DNA of 64,000 nucleotides from Gyrodactylus bullatarudis (GCA_012064415.1 SSNU01000064.1:169613-233612), one strand, 5' to 3'. Numbered from the stretch's first letter, positions 33,601 through 46,579 are shown. Program-made: numbers and translations. The notes: generated from the sequence alone by a model not told the origin.

Positions 33601-36600
33601 TGATAAATTACTGAAAAAAAGGGATAACTATTTTAGAAACGATTAGTGTAGAACTGTGTTTATTTTGAAAACAATCTATTCACAGAATTAGAAATCTATC
33701 AAATAGAGCCCCTTTCAACCAAAAATATATAGGAAAATCGAACGATTTTAATGGTTTATAAGCAGATACAACAAAGAGTAACGCAAGAATTATTGCTTCA
33801 AATTCTATGGAACCAAAGAAAATACACCTGTATTTTATGTATCTTTTTTACCACTTCAAGCATTTTCAAGCTTATCTAAAAGTCCCGATAATGTTTCTGA
33901 ATCTTCAGATAAAAAAGATGTTCTCCAAGACCAAAAACTTCCATGCACTGATTATTTCTCTAATTTTATAAAGAAGAAGAAACATTATCAGAATTGCGTA
34001 AAATTTAATCATGTATTTTTTCATGATTGAATAGAAAAGTTCCTCTCTATTTTTTTCATTTAAAACAAAGGCATTCGTACGAAAATCTGAGTAGACGAAG
34101 AACAAAAGCAGACAATACAAAAAGAGAAGTCTCTTCTTTTCAGTTAGACATAAAAATACAAATTTCTGATCCGACATTCAGGAAATTTTGTTTCTCTCTC
34201 CAATTAACATTCACACATACAAAGTAAAATATACACGGTGTTCTTTTGGCTTTGATAGAAAGTCGAAACCTGTTTCCCTTCTAGACTCTCGGAGGAAATT
34301 TACTACTCTCGTATAAATCAATAGGTTTTAAGTCGAGATAAATTGCCAAAAAAATCTTGTATTTATTTTAAAATCAATATCGTTCAAGATGATAACTCAC
34401 TATGATAATAAAGGCTAATAGGCATTGATGTTTCGAGAACAATCAACGGCTGCCCACCGAGTATGAAGAAAATCATTCCACCGATTGCCTGGGATAATAA
34501 AATGGACGAAACCTCTAAATTAAAAAGTAATACATTCATTATCATGGGGAACGGTTTTTTTCGGAATAAAAGAATGCTTACGAATTTTACCATGTGTATT
34601 AACACAATTCAGTAGGCCGAATGCAATAGTTGGCAATAAACAGGACAAATAAAGAAATAATCCGGCCGATAGTGTCTTGTAAAATGCTCGTAGACTTGAA
34701 AACCCTGTAATAGGAATTTAATAGGCTGTTATTTTAAATACATTGTTGTTTAGATTAAATCTACACTAAATAATAAGTCTAGTTGATATGAAGATGAGAA
34801 TTTACTATTTTTACAAAAATACTCGATATCTTTCTCCGGATTCACAGAAAAAAATAATTTTTAAAATTCTAAATGGAAGGAGCTAATGAGTTGTTGATAT
34901 TCAAAAAAAATTCTAATAATTAGGCCAATTTTTGGATTTCGAAAATGCACCAAATTTCCACTTTTTCAACTTTTGAACCCAGAGTTTTCATTGATTTCGA
35001 AGCAGTTAAGTGATGATATTTGGAACATCAGACAAAAAATTCGAATTCACCTGTAGAAGCTCACTGAAGTTTGTCATTACTGTGGGAAATCGAACCATTT
35101 GAATTTTCGATTATCACGAAGGCAAATATCAAAAATCTTGAAGTCTAACTCGGAGACAGTAAGATCTTCGCTATCTCTTATAGTCAAATTCGAATTCTTT
35201 GTCTAATGTTGATCCCAAATATCAGTACTTGTCTGCTTCGAATCATTGAAGTCGATGAAAATTTTGGGCTCAAATTTTGAACTTCAAAAGTTGTAAAAGG
35301 GGATATTTGGTGCATTTTCAAAAATCAAAAAAATTTGGCTAGATTGAATTTTTTTGAATATCAACAACTTATTAGCTCATTCCACTTAGAATTTAATTTT
35401 TTCTGTGAATCCGGAGAAAAATATCGAGTTTTTTGTAAAAATAGTAAATTTTCATCTTCATATCAAGCAGCTTCAAATTACAGGGTAAAGCTTTAGTAAA
35501 ATTACTTTGGAGAATTTAAATGGTCTACTGCCTTATAAAACTAGTTGTCATGAAGGCTCAATACTCTTCTCCCAATAGACAGGAAAAATTCAGTTTTGGA
35601 ATTCCATGAGTTTTGGAATAGGAAAAGTCCCAAAAAATATATTGGCCGATATAAAAGCCTCTTTTTAAACTTCGAAAATGTGCCTAATTAACACTTTTTC
35701 AATGTTGAATTTACGCAATTAAATTCCGAAATTGGAAAAATTTTTTGAGTCATTCTCCCTCAGGATGATTGGAAAATTCAAATGCAAGTTTTTCAGATAT
35801 TCTTAGACCATATTCGAATCATTCGCCAAAAATAATTGAAATTAACAGAATTCAGATTTCTTTCAAAATTCAAAATGTAGCCTAATTTTGGTCAGATTGA
35901 ATTTTTTCCTGACTATTCAGAGAGAAAAATTGATATAAACATTTTAAGTTCTCATTGTCTGTTGTTTCTACTTACCATCATAGTAATCAGATAGATATTT
36001 TGGACCCCTCCTCTTCAGGTCATCTCGAATGCCATTGAAAAGAGGCCATTTCGATTCCTAGGTGGAAATACAATGTCACAGGGAAAAATTTAGATAGATG
36101 AGAAAACCTACACAGGAAAATTCAATCTTCATGGCATCCCTCATAGGTATGGACTGTTTCCTAGTACGTAGTTGTTCATGGGTCAACTGTTTGGCAAGTT
36201 TGATTATGATTTCTCTGAAATTGCTCTTGGTCTGAGCTCGCATTAATTTTGAACGGAAATCTGGATACAGAAATATTGTGGAGAACGTTCGCGCGATTTC
36301 TATGTCTAATTTGGCAACACGCTAGAGATGGAAGAACTTACAATTAGCACCAATTTTATCAGACAAGAGGAATTTCCACAACTCACTCTTTTATCTTGCT
36401 CAATAATCAGAATGATGAATGATATACCTTCAGATGATCGGCCCAAATTAACAGGCGTTTTTAGTCGGGCAATAGCAACCTGTCGTTGGCTCACATAGCT
36501 AGAGGTGCATCTGAAAACATTTTTATTCTAGCTACATCCAACAAACAAGAGAATATCATTCAAAATACTCACACTGCACAAATCCAAGAGGGATCGTATA

Positions 36601-39483
36601 TGATTCCCTCGTGTTCATTGATCTGGATTCCTCGGACTGTCTTTGATAAACGCTTATCTAAATTAATATTGAATCAAGTCTTTAACTCAAAAATCAATGA
36701 TCATTGATCTGTAAAATAAACAGTACACAGCTATAATAAATAATGTGTTATCAGCGAGTGGATCTTATTTTGTTTCACTTGGCATCCTCTTTTCAGAAAG
36801 CTATCATATCACAGTATTCGAGTACATGGCCTAGAAGTTATAAAAGAGTCTAACATTACCTAATAAATCATGAGAATTTTTGAAAATTATATAACTATTG
36901 TTACTACTATTCGGCCTATGTGAGCTTTTTCACTTTTCTCTCCACTGTTGCTATTTAATGAAGAGTTTTGGTGTTTTTTCAGCTTGCATTTATTCTTAAT
37001 TCGTTTCATCCGAATATAGTTTTTACTATGGAAAGAGAATCTAATGGTATCTTGAGTTTCTTAGATGTCAAATTGACTAGAAGAGAAGATGGATCAATTC
37101 TGAGAAATATTTATAAGAAGAAGACTGACACCGGGAAGTATCTACATTATGCCAGTTTCAGTCCTATCTCTCATAAAGTTGGCTTAGTAATTGGTCTAAG
37201 TAAGAGGATAAGAAAGATAGCAAGCCCTGAGGAATGGTCTAACGAAATAGAGAACGTGAAGTTAAGTCTGAAGGAAAATGGTTATCCCGGTAAATTTGTT
37301 GACAAATTCATGAATGTATCTATGGATAGAAATGAGCTTGTCGAAACAGATGAATTGGAGAAAACAACTATTTTTATGAAGCTCAACTTCAAAGGTGATG
37401 GGTTCAGTAATGATATTAGAAGAAGGCTAAATGATCTCATCAATCAACATTATAATAACATACAATTGAAAATTGTATTTAAAACTCAGAGATTATTTAG
37501 TTTGATTCATAAGGATTTGCTGAAGCCGGAGGAGAAAACTCTATTAGTTTACAAATTCCAATGTGATTGTAGAGCCTCATATATAGGTAGAACTATTAGG
37601 AAATTATCTACAGGTGCGGAGGATCATCTGAAGAAGGATACTGCGGTTACTAGGCACCTTAGACAAGAAGATCATACAGCTTCAGTTTCTAATTTTTCCG
37701 TTTTATACAAAAACCCCAATGACAACAGCATAGATGTATGGGTGAAAGAAAAATTTCTTATTAACCTATATAAACCTAATCTATGTGTTCAAAAAAACTA
37801 TTCCTATAATCTTCAACTACCTTGGCCAATGTAAGCTTTTTCACTTTTCTCTCCACTGTTGCTATTTATTGGAGAGTTTTGGTGTTTTTTCAGCTTGCAT
37901 TTTATTCTTATTTTCTTTGACTTTTACTATTTCATTCATGATTTGTAAATTATTATTTTGAATGAACTTTTAACTTATATCACTTTTGAAGAATTACCAC
38001 TGATGATAAGAAATGTACATTTGGTTTAAATATATTTTCCTCCAATTTTTCTAAATTATGAATTTAAGTGGATTTTCGGACGTGTTTGAAAAACTACGTG
38101 AATTACTTGTAATATTCTTAATTCTTAAACTTGTACTATTTCTTTCAAAATTGTAAATTATTATTTTCATTCAATTCTCATTTTTAAAGTGATACCACTG
38201 GTGATACTTTATAAGAAACTTGGTGCATTTGGTCTAAATATATCTTTTACTTCTATATTTTCTGCATGGAAAAATAGAAATTTTTGTCAAAATCATAGAT
38301 TCCCAACTTTCCATCAATTAGCTTTATATTATACAATGCAATTTGTACTATTTTCTTATTTAGTATGGAAGAAATTGATCAGATTAGTTCTAAAACTAGT
38401 TGATTTACACGTTATAATATATCAGGATTTCCCGTTAAATTCTATTACTTATCTAACGAGTAGGCTTATTATTTCAAGTTCTTAATGGATAGAAATTTTA
38501 TGTTTTTTGTTTCATTTGCCTTTGGGCGATCATTTGCCAAGAGAATTAGCAGTAGTATTCTTTCTATGATGATTCAGTTCTATGATAACTCACAGCTATA
38601 ATCAGCATAATTGACGTCCATAAAGAGAGATTTGCTAATCTCATGATAGAATGCCTCGAAGGATACATTGTTCAAGTTACTATTAGCAGTACTGAAACTG
38701 TTATTATTAACATTCGAGGTGGATGGTGTTGTCAAGGAGGGATTCAGGGAACTTTGATTGGACGGTTGTGTTGTTGCAGGGATTCCTTCGTTACTCGCAC
38801 TGTTGTTGTTGTGCCTATTGCTGTAGTTAATGATGTTCGAGTGGATATGTCTGATCATATTCTGGACTATGGTCTCTGCATCGCTACCCTCTTCATTGAG
38901 CATTATGCTAGACTCTTGGAGGAACTTTTCAATGTCCAATGGAGCTCTTATCTCTTGGGAGAAATCTTTGACAGAGACAGTCTAGAATTTTATCAAGTTT
39001 TTAGAGTTTTCTTAGGTTCTTTTGTTATTCATTTCAAGTAATTCTGTGAGAAACTTGAAACTCTCTTTGTTTAGCCATGGTATCAAAGGTTGGGATAAAA
39101 ATGATCAAGTTTTTGAAGCAATAGTTTTCTTGATGGACGAGTTGAGATATTCCCAAAAAATTAAACTCCCTTCATCATCATATTAACTAGAGCTTTTGAT
39201 TGGAAAATACCAACTGTTCCATTTCGCATACCCTGGGGGTTATGTATAAGGGAAACGATTTATATCTAAATTTATTTATAGAAAATGGTCTATTCCCCAG
39301 AGAGGTTTGAGTATAAACTACATACATACACACTTACATTTGTAGATCAATTCTATTCTAGGAAATTTGCATCAAATCAAAAGACAACTTATCAACAGTT
39401 GCTGGTGTGAAGCAGGAAAAATAGTGTAAAATTTCTTCAACTTACTTCGAGACGAGCCAGTACCAGACAGGGTAGGTGATCCG
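30696..39483 (-). CDS. SLC4A11: SLC4A11-like membrane transporter (5' end missing)
   Basis: SLC4-family plasma-membrane carrier; SLC4A11 relatives are linked to borate, proton/hydroxide, ammonia and water transport, and the substrate here is unknown. Exons (minus): 39483-39446, 38981-38594, 36657-36573, 36510-36387, 36321-36112, 36057-35976, 34704-34591, 34514-34401, 33610-33478, 33056-32983, 32920-32740, 32463-32357, 32286-32118, 31897-31352, 30756-30696. Every junction keeps phase and gives 807 residues; relatives have about 875-920, so one or more N-terminal exons were not found. Landmarks: FSQEIRAPLDIEKFL, RRGPKYLSDYYDG, FLYLSCLLPTIAFG, ILGGQPLIVLETSMP, KADLDER-type loop (KVLADLDERIG), IPNGVLYG, SAYPPSHYLKKVP and the IPMRHSLIPKLIPEKFLEAMD C-terminus. 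Two introns hold a foldback element and a Penelope-like element. Confidence 0.92.
34779..35490. repeat. Foldback element, family B, in a transporter intron
   Basis: About 710 bp, starting CTAGTTGATATGAAGATGAG and ending with the inverse CATCTTCATATCAAG plus CAGGGTAAAG. Both arms carry the blocks TCTCCGGATTCACAG, ATGCACCAAATTTCC and GATTTCGAAGCA in inverted order. It lies wholly inside the 1.27-kb intron 34705-35975, in which it would form a long pre-mRNA hairpin. Confidence 0.8.
36913..37910 (+). mobile_element. 5'-truncated Penelope-like element with GIY-YIG domain
   Basis: The frame 36968-37834 (288 residues) matches the C-terminal part of Penelope-like retroelements: after the RT core, LSFLDVKLTRREDGS and YASFSPISHKVG, then a GIY-YIG endonuclease with YKFQCDCRASYIGRT near residue 190 and the usual closing KEKFLINLYKPNLC. 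The catalytic RT core (YxDD) is missing. An 87-bp direct repeat flanks it (36913-36999 and 37824-37910; GCTTTTTCACTTTTCTCTCC in both), which fits the pseudo-LTRs of this class. It is inserted, antisense, in an intron of the SLC4A11-like gene. The frame is intact over its length, so insertion may be fairly recent. Confidence 0.8.
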
Positions 39484-41609
39484 CTAAAATTTAAAATTCA
39501 ATTTTTAGTAAATTTCTTGGACATAAGAAGCAAACGATAGATTCTAATTATTGTTATTACACGTAGTAGTTGAATGTATTGCTCAAAAACATCATTTTAT
39601 ATTGTTTACGTGATCGTTATTTAATTGAAAATCAATTGAAATTAGCCGAGAGTCAAATTTATTTAGAAGATCATTTCCTACGTTGAAAGCAATATCCTCT
39701 CATACGTACTATATTTATAAAGTTAGTTAAAATAGAATGTAAGTCTAATATGTAATTAACCAAAAGTTTAAGAATAACATTCTCGTTTGGCTCTCATAAC
39801 TCATAAGGAAGGTTAGATAAACATTATATTCCGCCGGTGTCTCTTCAGACTCTTCCCCTGGTATATTTGATTACTACAAATAAATTTAAATATCACTAGG
39901 CAAACTATTTCATGGTTTTCATAGGTCCATTTCGTGAATGTATTTTAGCTCTCATTGGAATGCTTAATTTTTAACCCACAGATTTTCTTTTCATCTCAGG
40001 TGTCCTAAACAATCAAGATATCTTAACCAGATCATATAAGAGAGTAGTTATTCTTTATATATTAGAATTATTGTCGATGTAAACAATTACGATTACATTC
40101 AATGTATTAACGTTCAAAAAGAAAAGAACAAAAAACGTGACAGGAAATCAAAGAAAGAATAATTATGCTCTTCATAACTGAGATACAGTGTTTGTGCATT
40201 CAATCTTTATCGTTTAGAGAATATAGCATTATCATTCTATCTCTGTCCCTCTCTCTCTCCCTTGTTAGTAATTTTCATTGCGAAATACAGTCAGTTAGAG
40301 AACGTTTGGACAATATCAGATGTAAATGGACTGCTCAAGTAGAACAAATTGAACAACTACGATAATGTCATTGATACTATGATCTCTGCTCTTTGAGAGA
40401 CATTTCAAAAAAAAGGAAACTTGAACTTCTATCAGTGTCAAAGTTGATAACTAGGGGGGGGTCAAGGAATAACATTTTTGTCAGAAATAATGGCAGAATT
40501 TTCATAGAAAAAAAATATATTATTCGGTTGAGTAGGCCAGAATATTGCGTCTTATCGTCTGATCAGACATTCAACTATGAATGAACTTAAAATACAGTGA
40601 ACTCTATAATAATTGTATATAAAAAAGACTAACTCGATAAAAAAAATAATCGACCCTCTACTATAAAGTAGTCGTATTAAAATTGTAATTCGAGCATCTA
40701 CTTTTAATCATAATTTTTCCAATGTTTTTTCAGTCATATGATTGAAACGACCTAATATTTATGTTCGTTATGCATAAGTCTACCATATATCAACGTTTCA
40801 AAGCAACAGGTTCAAATACGACGATTTAAAGTTTTATTTCATAATTCCTCGATAAAATTTATACCATTAGATTGAGAATCAACAATTATATATGTTTCCA
40901 CTATTTGATTTCGAGTTTTATCCGCCAACATTTGATTTCTTAGAAATCATCTGAATTCCTAAGCTTACTTGTGAAGGGACTGACTTTGATGTGAAGCTAC
41001 TAAAGATTTGCTTATTTTGGTTTTATGGCCATAGCGGCTGAAATATTAACGTTAGCGAAATTCTGAAAGCAGATCTGAAATCAGCATAAAATTTTATTCT
41101 GGTTAGTTTTAACAGATCAAGTTCGTACGAACCTACCCGTGTTATTTTCGTAAGGGAATATCATTGTTGCCTAAGAATGTTAATTTCATAATTCTCATGA
41201 AAATTCTAGCAACATATCAAAAATAGCATTTTGACCGCCCTACTCAATGAGTACCTACTCAGTGTACTAGATATTAAATGATAGCATGAGCGCTATACTC
41301 TTCTTTACAAACAAGTATTTCCAAAAACAGATTCCCCACTATAAATATCAAGCCGGTGTTCAAGTCTCCAAGAGAATCGTAGAAAGATTTATTTTTTTTA
41401 TTTCTCACGTAATTGATTTTGAATAAAAAATCAGGATTTCCCGTAGATATTTAAAAGTTGCAAAAATATAAGATAAATAAGATTAATGATTCATAAGCCA
41501 TTAGGGCTGACACACTTTGAATATATTTCATGGTTATTCTTAATAAACCTTTCTAACGAACAAGCTGTAATAATAATATTGAAAGATTCCAAATTAGATT
41601 TCTATATTC
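39484..41609. other. Intergenic upstream of transporter
   Basis: The missing first exon(s) of the SLC4A11-like gene should lie here or further upstream, but I could not place them. Contains a hammerhead-like PLE motif at 39816-39862 and a short G run at 40454-40460. No other gene supported. Confidence 0.35.
39816..39862 (-). repeat. PLE-type hammerhead-like motif
   Basis: Minus strand carries GAGTCTGAAGAGACACCGGC then GGAATATAATG, a close relative of the motif at 53141-53191; the second core box (GAAA) is changed to GAAT here. Confidence 0.45.
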
Positions 41610-42373
41610 ACTTTACCCTGTAACTAAAGCTAGTTAATATGAAGATGAGAATTTATGCTTTTTACAAAATTATGAATTTTTTCACCAAGAAATCGAATTT
41701 GATCAAGATTTTTTGGAATCTAGATCGTAGGTTCCACTTCCAGGATCTGAAGAAAAAAATTTGAAAAAAATCAAATTTTAAGAAAGTTATGGCATATTTC
41801 AAATCTAGCGATGGCGCCGGATTCCCATTTTTTTGAACTTTGAGTTAATAATTTTTGTTGATTTAAAAGTGAGAGAGTGATCAAAAGTTGATTTTTAGGA
41901 TCACGATTAGTCAAAGAAACCGATTATGACTATGAAAATTTCAATGGACTCGCCAATTTCCAGGGATCTTGAATCATCAAAATTTCATCGATTTTCAAAT
42001 AGTGTAAATGTTCAAAAAATCAAAATTCGATTTTCACAAGAAGAGGGGCGGATTCTCAAAATCTGAATCAGTATATTTGATTTCTTTGACTAATCGTGAT
42101 CCTAAAAATCAACTTTTGATCACTCTCTCACTTTTAAATCAACAAAAATTATTAACTCAAAGTTCAAAAAAATGGGAATCCGGCGCCATTGCTAGATTTG
42201 AAATATGCCATAACTTTCTTAAAATTTGATTTTTTTCAAATTTTTTTTCTTCAGATCCTGAAAGTAGAACCTACGATCTAGATTCCAAAAGATCAAATTC
42301 GATTTCTTGGTGAAAAAATTCATAATTTTGTAAAAAGCATAAATTCCCATCTTCATATTAATTAGGTGTATAT
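41610..42373 (+). repeat. Foldback (MITE-like) element, family A, full copy 2
   Basis: Matches copy 1 at 17.3 kb almost throughout, with arms of about 290 bp. The left end reads TTACCCTGTAACTAAAGCTA and the right end ATTAATTAGGTGTATA, which are the complements of the right and left ends of copy 1. The centre is also reverse-complemented, so the whole element is inverted relative to copy 1. High identity suggests fairly recent spread. Confidence 0.85.
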
Positions 42374-44505
42374 TTCATTATTTTAGAAGATTTCTATAAC
42401 TTGCATTCAAGTTATGTTCTCTGGCCATGTAAATAAGATTTTCTTTGTCCCCTAAAAATATAGCGTTGGATATGTAAAGCATAGATTGCTTTTCTAATTC
42501 TTTATTTCAAAAACAACAGTGGTAAAGATTGAGTAGGAAATTAAAATTATTTTCACGATTCACTAGTGATTCGTAAGAATTACTAAATTTTGTAGAGATT
42601 CTAATAAGTCGTAAAAACCTTGAATTGAAGATACTTTTGGGAAGACTCCTTGTGGATGAGGCTACCGAATTGGACATCTTTGGGATCTGAAACTTGCTCT
42701 TAATGTATATCGAACCAAATATAATGATTGTCTCTAACAATCAATTGGAGATGCCTTTGAAGGGATTTGATTAGACTTTTTTATTATTTGAAAAAGTTTC
42801 ATCCCAGCCATTCGATAGACTGAATTGTAGTACAGACATTCAAATTTATTGCTATAGAATTTAGATATTTTTCAAATTAAATCATTTTATCTACAGGAGC
42901 AGAAAGAAAGGAAAAAAATTACTTCAGACGAAATGCCCCTTATTTCTCGAGGAATTATGTACACTTGAATCTTGAAATAGTATAGATCCGAATATATATA
43001 TCAAGTGGAAAAAGAAAATGAATTGTTCACAGAGATTTATCTCAAGGAAAACAACTGTATACACTAATTTCCAACTCTTGCGTATTGTGCAGTGCAGTGC
43101 AGAAGTATGATTTTGCAATCATTCTAACTACACACAGATACTGCTCAGTGAGCCATCTGTATCGCGGCGAGAGAGGGAAAAAGAGCCAGAGGGATAGTTG
43201 GATCTGTCAAATTTATTAATGATCAAATTAAACTGTCTAGTTTATTCTACACTACAGATAATAAATGTATAATTTTATTCTTATTTTGTTTAAAATAGAT
43301 TGTAGTCCTATAACGGATAGATTGACGCCAAAATATTTATCTATATAGAATAAATAATTATTATCTATCAGTTATATCAAATGAAGCTAGTTGATATGAG
43401 CTATAAATATGAGAAAATCATGGGTTTTTTAATGATAATCACAATTTCTTGTTCAGTATGTTTTTTAATTCAAATTTATAGAAGCCATTCAAATGAGAAT
43501 GCCTATTAACTTATTCAAGATGACTTTGATTCGAAATCTTTGGACCATTTCAAATATTTTGAGAGTGCATAGATAGACTGACCAGAAGACTGAATAACAA
43601 TTTGTTGTTCTATACTAAGGTCTTATCATGAGCTGAGACGTTAGCTAAACCATTGGTGCAAACATAAAAAGTAATTTTGATTCGTGTAACATCCCTTAGA
43701 GCAGGTGCAAAATTTTATTGATTTTTTATAATCTAAGATCTTCTTTATGAAAAATGGCTCAACTTTTAGGCATTACAGGGTGAAAGATCAAGATTCATTT
43801 CATAAATTCAACCTATAGATTGGATTACAGATTCAACGCTGACTGAATGCAATTTTAAAAATTTCAGATTTATCCTTATCAGAAAGTTTGCAATTCCAAG
43901 TGGTAAATGCATACGACTGTAAACGAAAAAAAACGAAGAAAATTCTGCAAGACAAGAAAAAAGTTTGTGATTTTTCCCCCTTTTGGTGAGAATCATTCAC
44001 ATTACGTCTACATATATATATTGTGTAAGTTTGTGTATTGAAGTCTCCTGATCTCGCCAAAGTTTGTTTTTGCTATCACTCTACAATCTCACATTCACAC
44101 AATGAGGAATGTAGCTACTCTTTTCTCTGTCATTATTCCCCTCTCAAAGGATTACACAATTCTTATTTAATAAAAAGAAAAAAGGGGATAAAATAACTCT
44201 GTAGTGAATAGCAGTAATAGAGACTAGAGTAGTTGAGACTGGCTCTTCTTTTGTAGTTTGGGATAGGAATCTTGCGACTAATTTATTTACTTTTAGTACA
44301 TCTTTGTAGTTGATTTCCTCTTAGGATAAAAATTAATTAAAGAAAACAATCTTTAATTAGATCAAATCAGTATAGTAGAATTTGTAGTCTGAGAAATCTC
44401 ACACAAGGGACTTGTCTCAGAGACAATAGTAATTGAAGAGAGAATATGCAAAATACATGAAAATACAAATTTGATAATAATATTACCTGATAAAGATAAA
44501 TATAG
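42374..44505. other. Intergenic, nothing recognised
   Basis: AT-rich. A single foldback end (GCTAGTTGATATGAG) lies near 43385. No supported gene. Confidence 0.35.
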
Positions 44506-44796
44506 CCCGTAAAAAGATTTCTTCGGACTTGTTTTGGCCCTTCCTCTTACCGTATCCTGCTAGCTAAGGCTCAACTCTTTCCTCACTGGACTCGCAGACT
44601 TGCCTTCTCTATTTCTCTCCAGATTCAATGCAAAGAACTCTCGCCATCCCCATACCTTACCAGGAATAAATTGAAGTCCACGTGCCTTCTCAACAACACC
44701 CTTGTCCTAAGACCAGTTTCAACATTGACATCTACTCCCTCTCTGGATTGCAAATTCGCAACATATGCGCCTTTCTTTACCGAAAAATTCTCTTGA
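44506..44796 (+). CDS. Unidentified open frame, no start codon
   Basis: A 96-codon frame without ATG, from 44506 to a TGA at 44794-44796, in a stretch clearly richer in C and G than its surroundings. It could be an internal or terminal exon: the bases before it (AAGATAAATATAG) look like an acceptor. The product is rich in Leu, Ser, Thr and Arg (for example KAQLFPHWTRRLAFSISLQ). I recognise no domain. It might also be part of a transposon. Confidence 0.25.
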   Translation, partial: PVKRFLRTCFGPSSYRILLAKAQLFPHWTRRLAFSISLQIQCKELSPSPYLTRNKLKSTCLLNNTLVLRPVSTLTSTPSLDCKFATYAPFFTEKFS

Positions 44797-45531
44797 TTAA
44801 GATGAAGTTCAAAACTCCAAAAATCAAAATTTATTGAGTATGAATTAGACGATATTAACTTTAGAGCTGTACACTAGACTGGTTTGTCAAATCAATATCA
44901 CGACAGATTTATAAACTCCCATCAATATTTGTATGATACAAATTGTATCATGTGTCAAAAATGACCTTGAAGAGAGGATAGAAGCGTTTAGCACCTCAGC
45001 TGTATATGATCTTGAATTATACGCACGCACAATGAACATTATTTATTTAAAGAATGTTAATTCTTGAAATTTTTCATAAATACTGCTAGAAGCGTAAGAA
45101 ACTAGATCCAAATTAGTTATATAAAAATTTTCATAAGGATAAAAAATTTAATCCATAATAATGAAAAAATCAGATGCACTGAAGGCACAAAAATTCATTT
45201 AAACATGCATTATGGCAAAAATATTTAAAAAGTTCATTCTGAGGATTTAATACATGAAAAAAATAATTTTCTTTTCCCACGTTCTCTAAGAGAAGCTAAT
45301 AATTATAAAATTGAACTAGGTCATGTAAAAGCATTAAAAGTTTTAATTTAAAACTTGGAAATTTTTGATATCATAACCCCAAAATCACTATCAATTAACC
45401 TCACAATATCTAAAATTTAATTGAATATCCTTAGGTTTTTAAGAAAGGGAATTAATGCATCAAAAATGCGGAAGATATAGTTATCTAGTGAGATAGTTTT
45501 TAAAAATTATTATAGGAAATGCATTGAAAAA

Positions 45532-45830
45532 CTAACTGTTATGACAATCTCTTTCAGTTCCATGAATAAACTCTGTATTTTGAAATACCTTGCCAGTTAC
45601 TTTGTTCATACAGAAACATTTATCAAAGCTGCATTGTGTGTCTTTGAATAGTTTTGGATTAGAGGGATCACATTCGGTTTTGAGTAATTTCAGTTTTGAG
45701 CTGACTGTATAATCCAAGCAATTTGATCTTAGTGAATGAGCATCGAATGCATGAAAAATAATCTAAAGTTATTAAATTTACTTACTGTCGCTATAAAATA
45801 AATGTTTTTAATTATGAAAGACTTGATCAT
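45532..45830 (-). CDS. Secreted single-domain thyroglobulin type-1 protein
   Basis: Exons 45830-45786 and 45762-45532 give 91 residues. Residues 1-23 form a signal peptide (MIKSFIIKNIYFIATIIF core). The rest is one thyroglobulin type-1 domain with its six cysteines in order (30, 46, 59, 64, 66, 88): TEC, TQC, the KCFC pair (CWC in most members) with MNKVTGK after it, and a closing RDC. Such domains often inhibit cysteine or other proteases, or form part of larger extracellular proteins. The intron is only 23 nt (45785-45763, GTAAGT...CTTTAG, phase 0); without its removal the frame ends at a TAA before the domain. A TATA-like TATATATC lies at 45884-45877. The stop is preceded by AACA-GTTAGT, a possible donor, so the gene could continue. 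Confidence 0.75.
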
Positions 45831-46393
45831 TTTTAGGTAATTTGAATTCGCAACAACTCCATAAAATAATTTAAAAGATATATAAAAACAAAAACTTTGA
45901 TTTTTAGTTTATTTCTGTAACTGAAAAAAGTTTTAATACTTCTAAGAGGTAAACTCAAATGTAAAACATTTTTTGAAAAAAATTTTTTCTTTCAAGACGA
46001 TTTTCATCTACATCTAAAATGTATAATATTTCAATTTACATTAAAATTATCTCAGATCTTGAATTGAATTAATGGAAACTTTATTTTAAAAAGAGTTATG
46101 TTATAGAACTTCTACCATAGAAGCCAAAGCTCTCTAATCAGTAGAGATTAAACAATGTAGAATTTTTACAGTAGATTTCTAGTACAATATGAGTTTTGCT
46201 TAGTTTATATGTTCGATCACATTAATATCTAGAAAATTAAATATTTTCATGGGGCTACTTTAAAGTAACAATACTAGACAAAAATTCAAATGTATGGAAA
46301 TATTTTAGAATATTTTTATCTTTTTACTTCTAAGTAGAATTGGTTATAAATTATAAGAATGAATTAGCACAAGGAATTTTCTACTTCAATTTT

Positions 46394-46468
46394 ATTGGCT
46401 TAGCCAATGATAGACGTTATTTCTTTGAGCCAATAGAAATTTGCATGCATCCATTTTGGTTATAAATA
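46394..46468 (+). promoter_or_regulatory. Core promoter of the phosphatase gene
   Basis: A palindrome ATTGGCTTAGCCAAT (46394-46408) holds two facing CCAAT boxes; a third CCAAT lies at 46430-46434, an octamer ATTTGCAT at 46439-46446 and a TATA box TATAAATA at 46461-46468. The ATG is 112 bp after the TATA box. NF-Y and POU proteins are the usual binders of these motifs. Confidence 0.7.
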
Positions 46469-46579
46469 AAGAAGTTTTACTTGATTATTTTCCATGTATT
46501 CAGGGATAATGGATATACTTACGATAAAATTTTCAAATCATTCTCTTTTTAGTTTTTAAACAACCAGAAACTGAAAATA

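Noticed and set aside
38643..39041. Plus-strand 132-residue frame
   Set aside because: Antisense shadow of the N-terminal exon of the SLC4A11-like gene.
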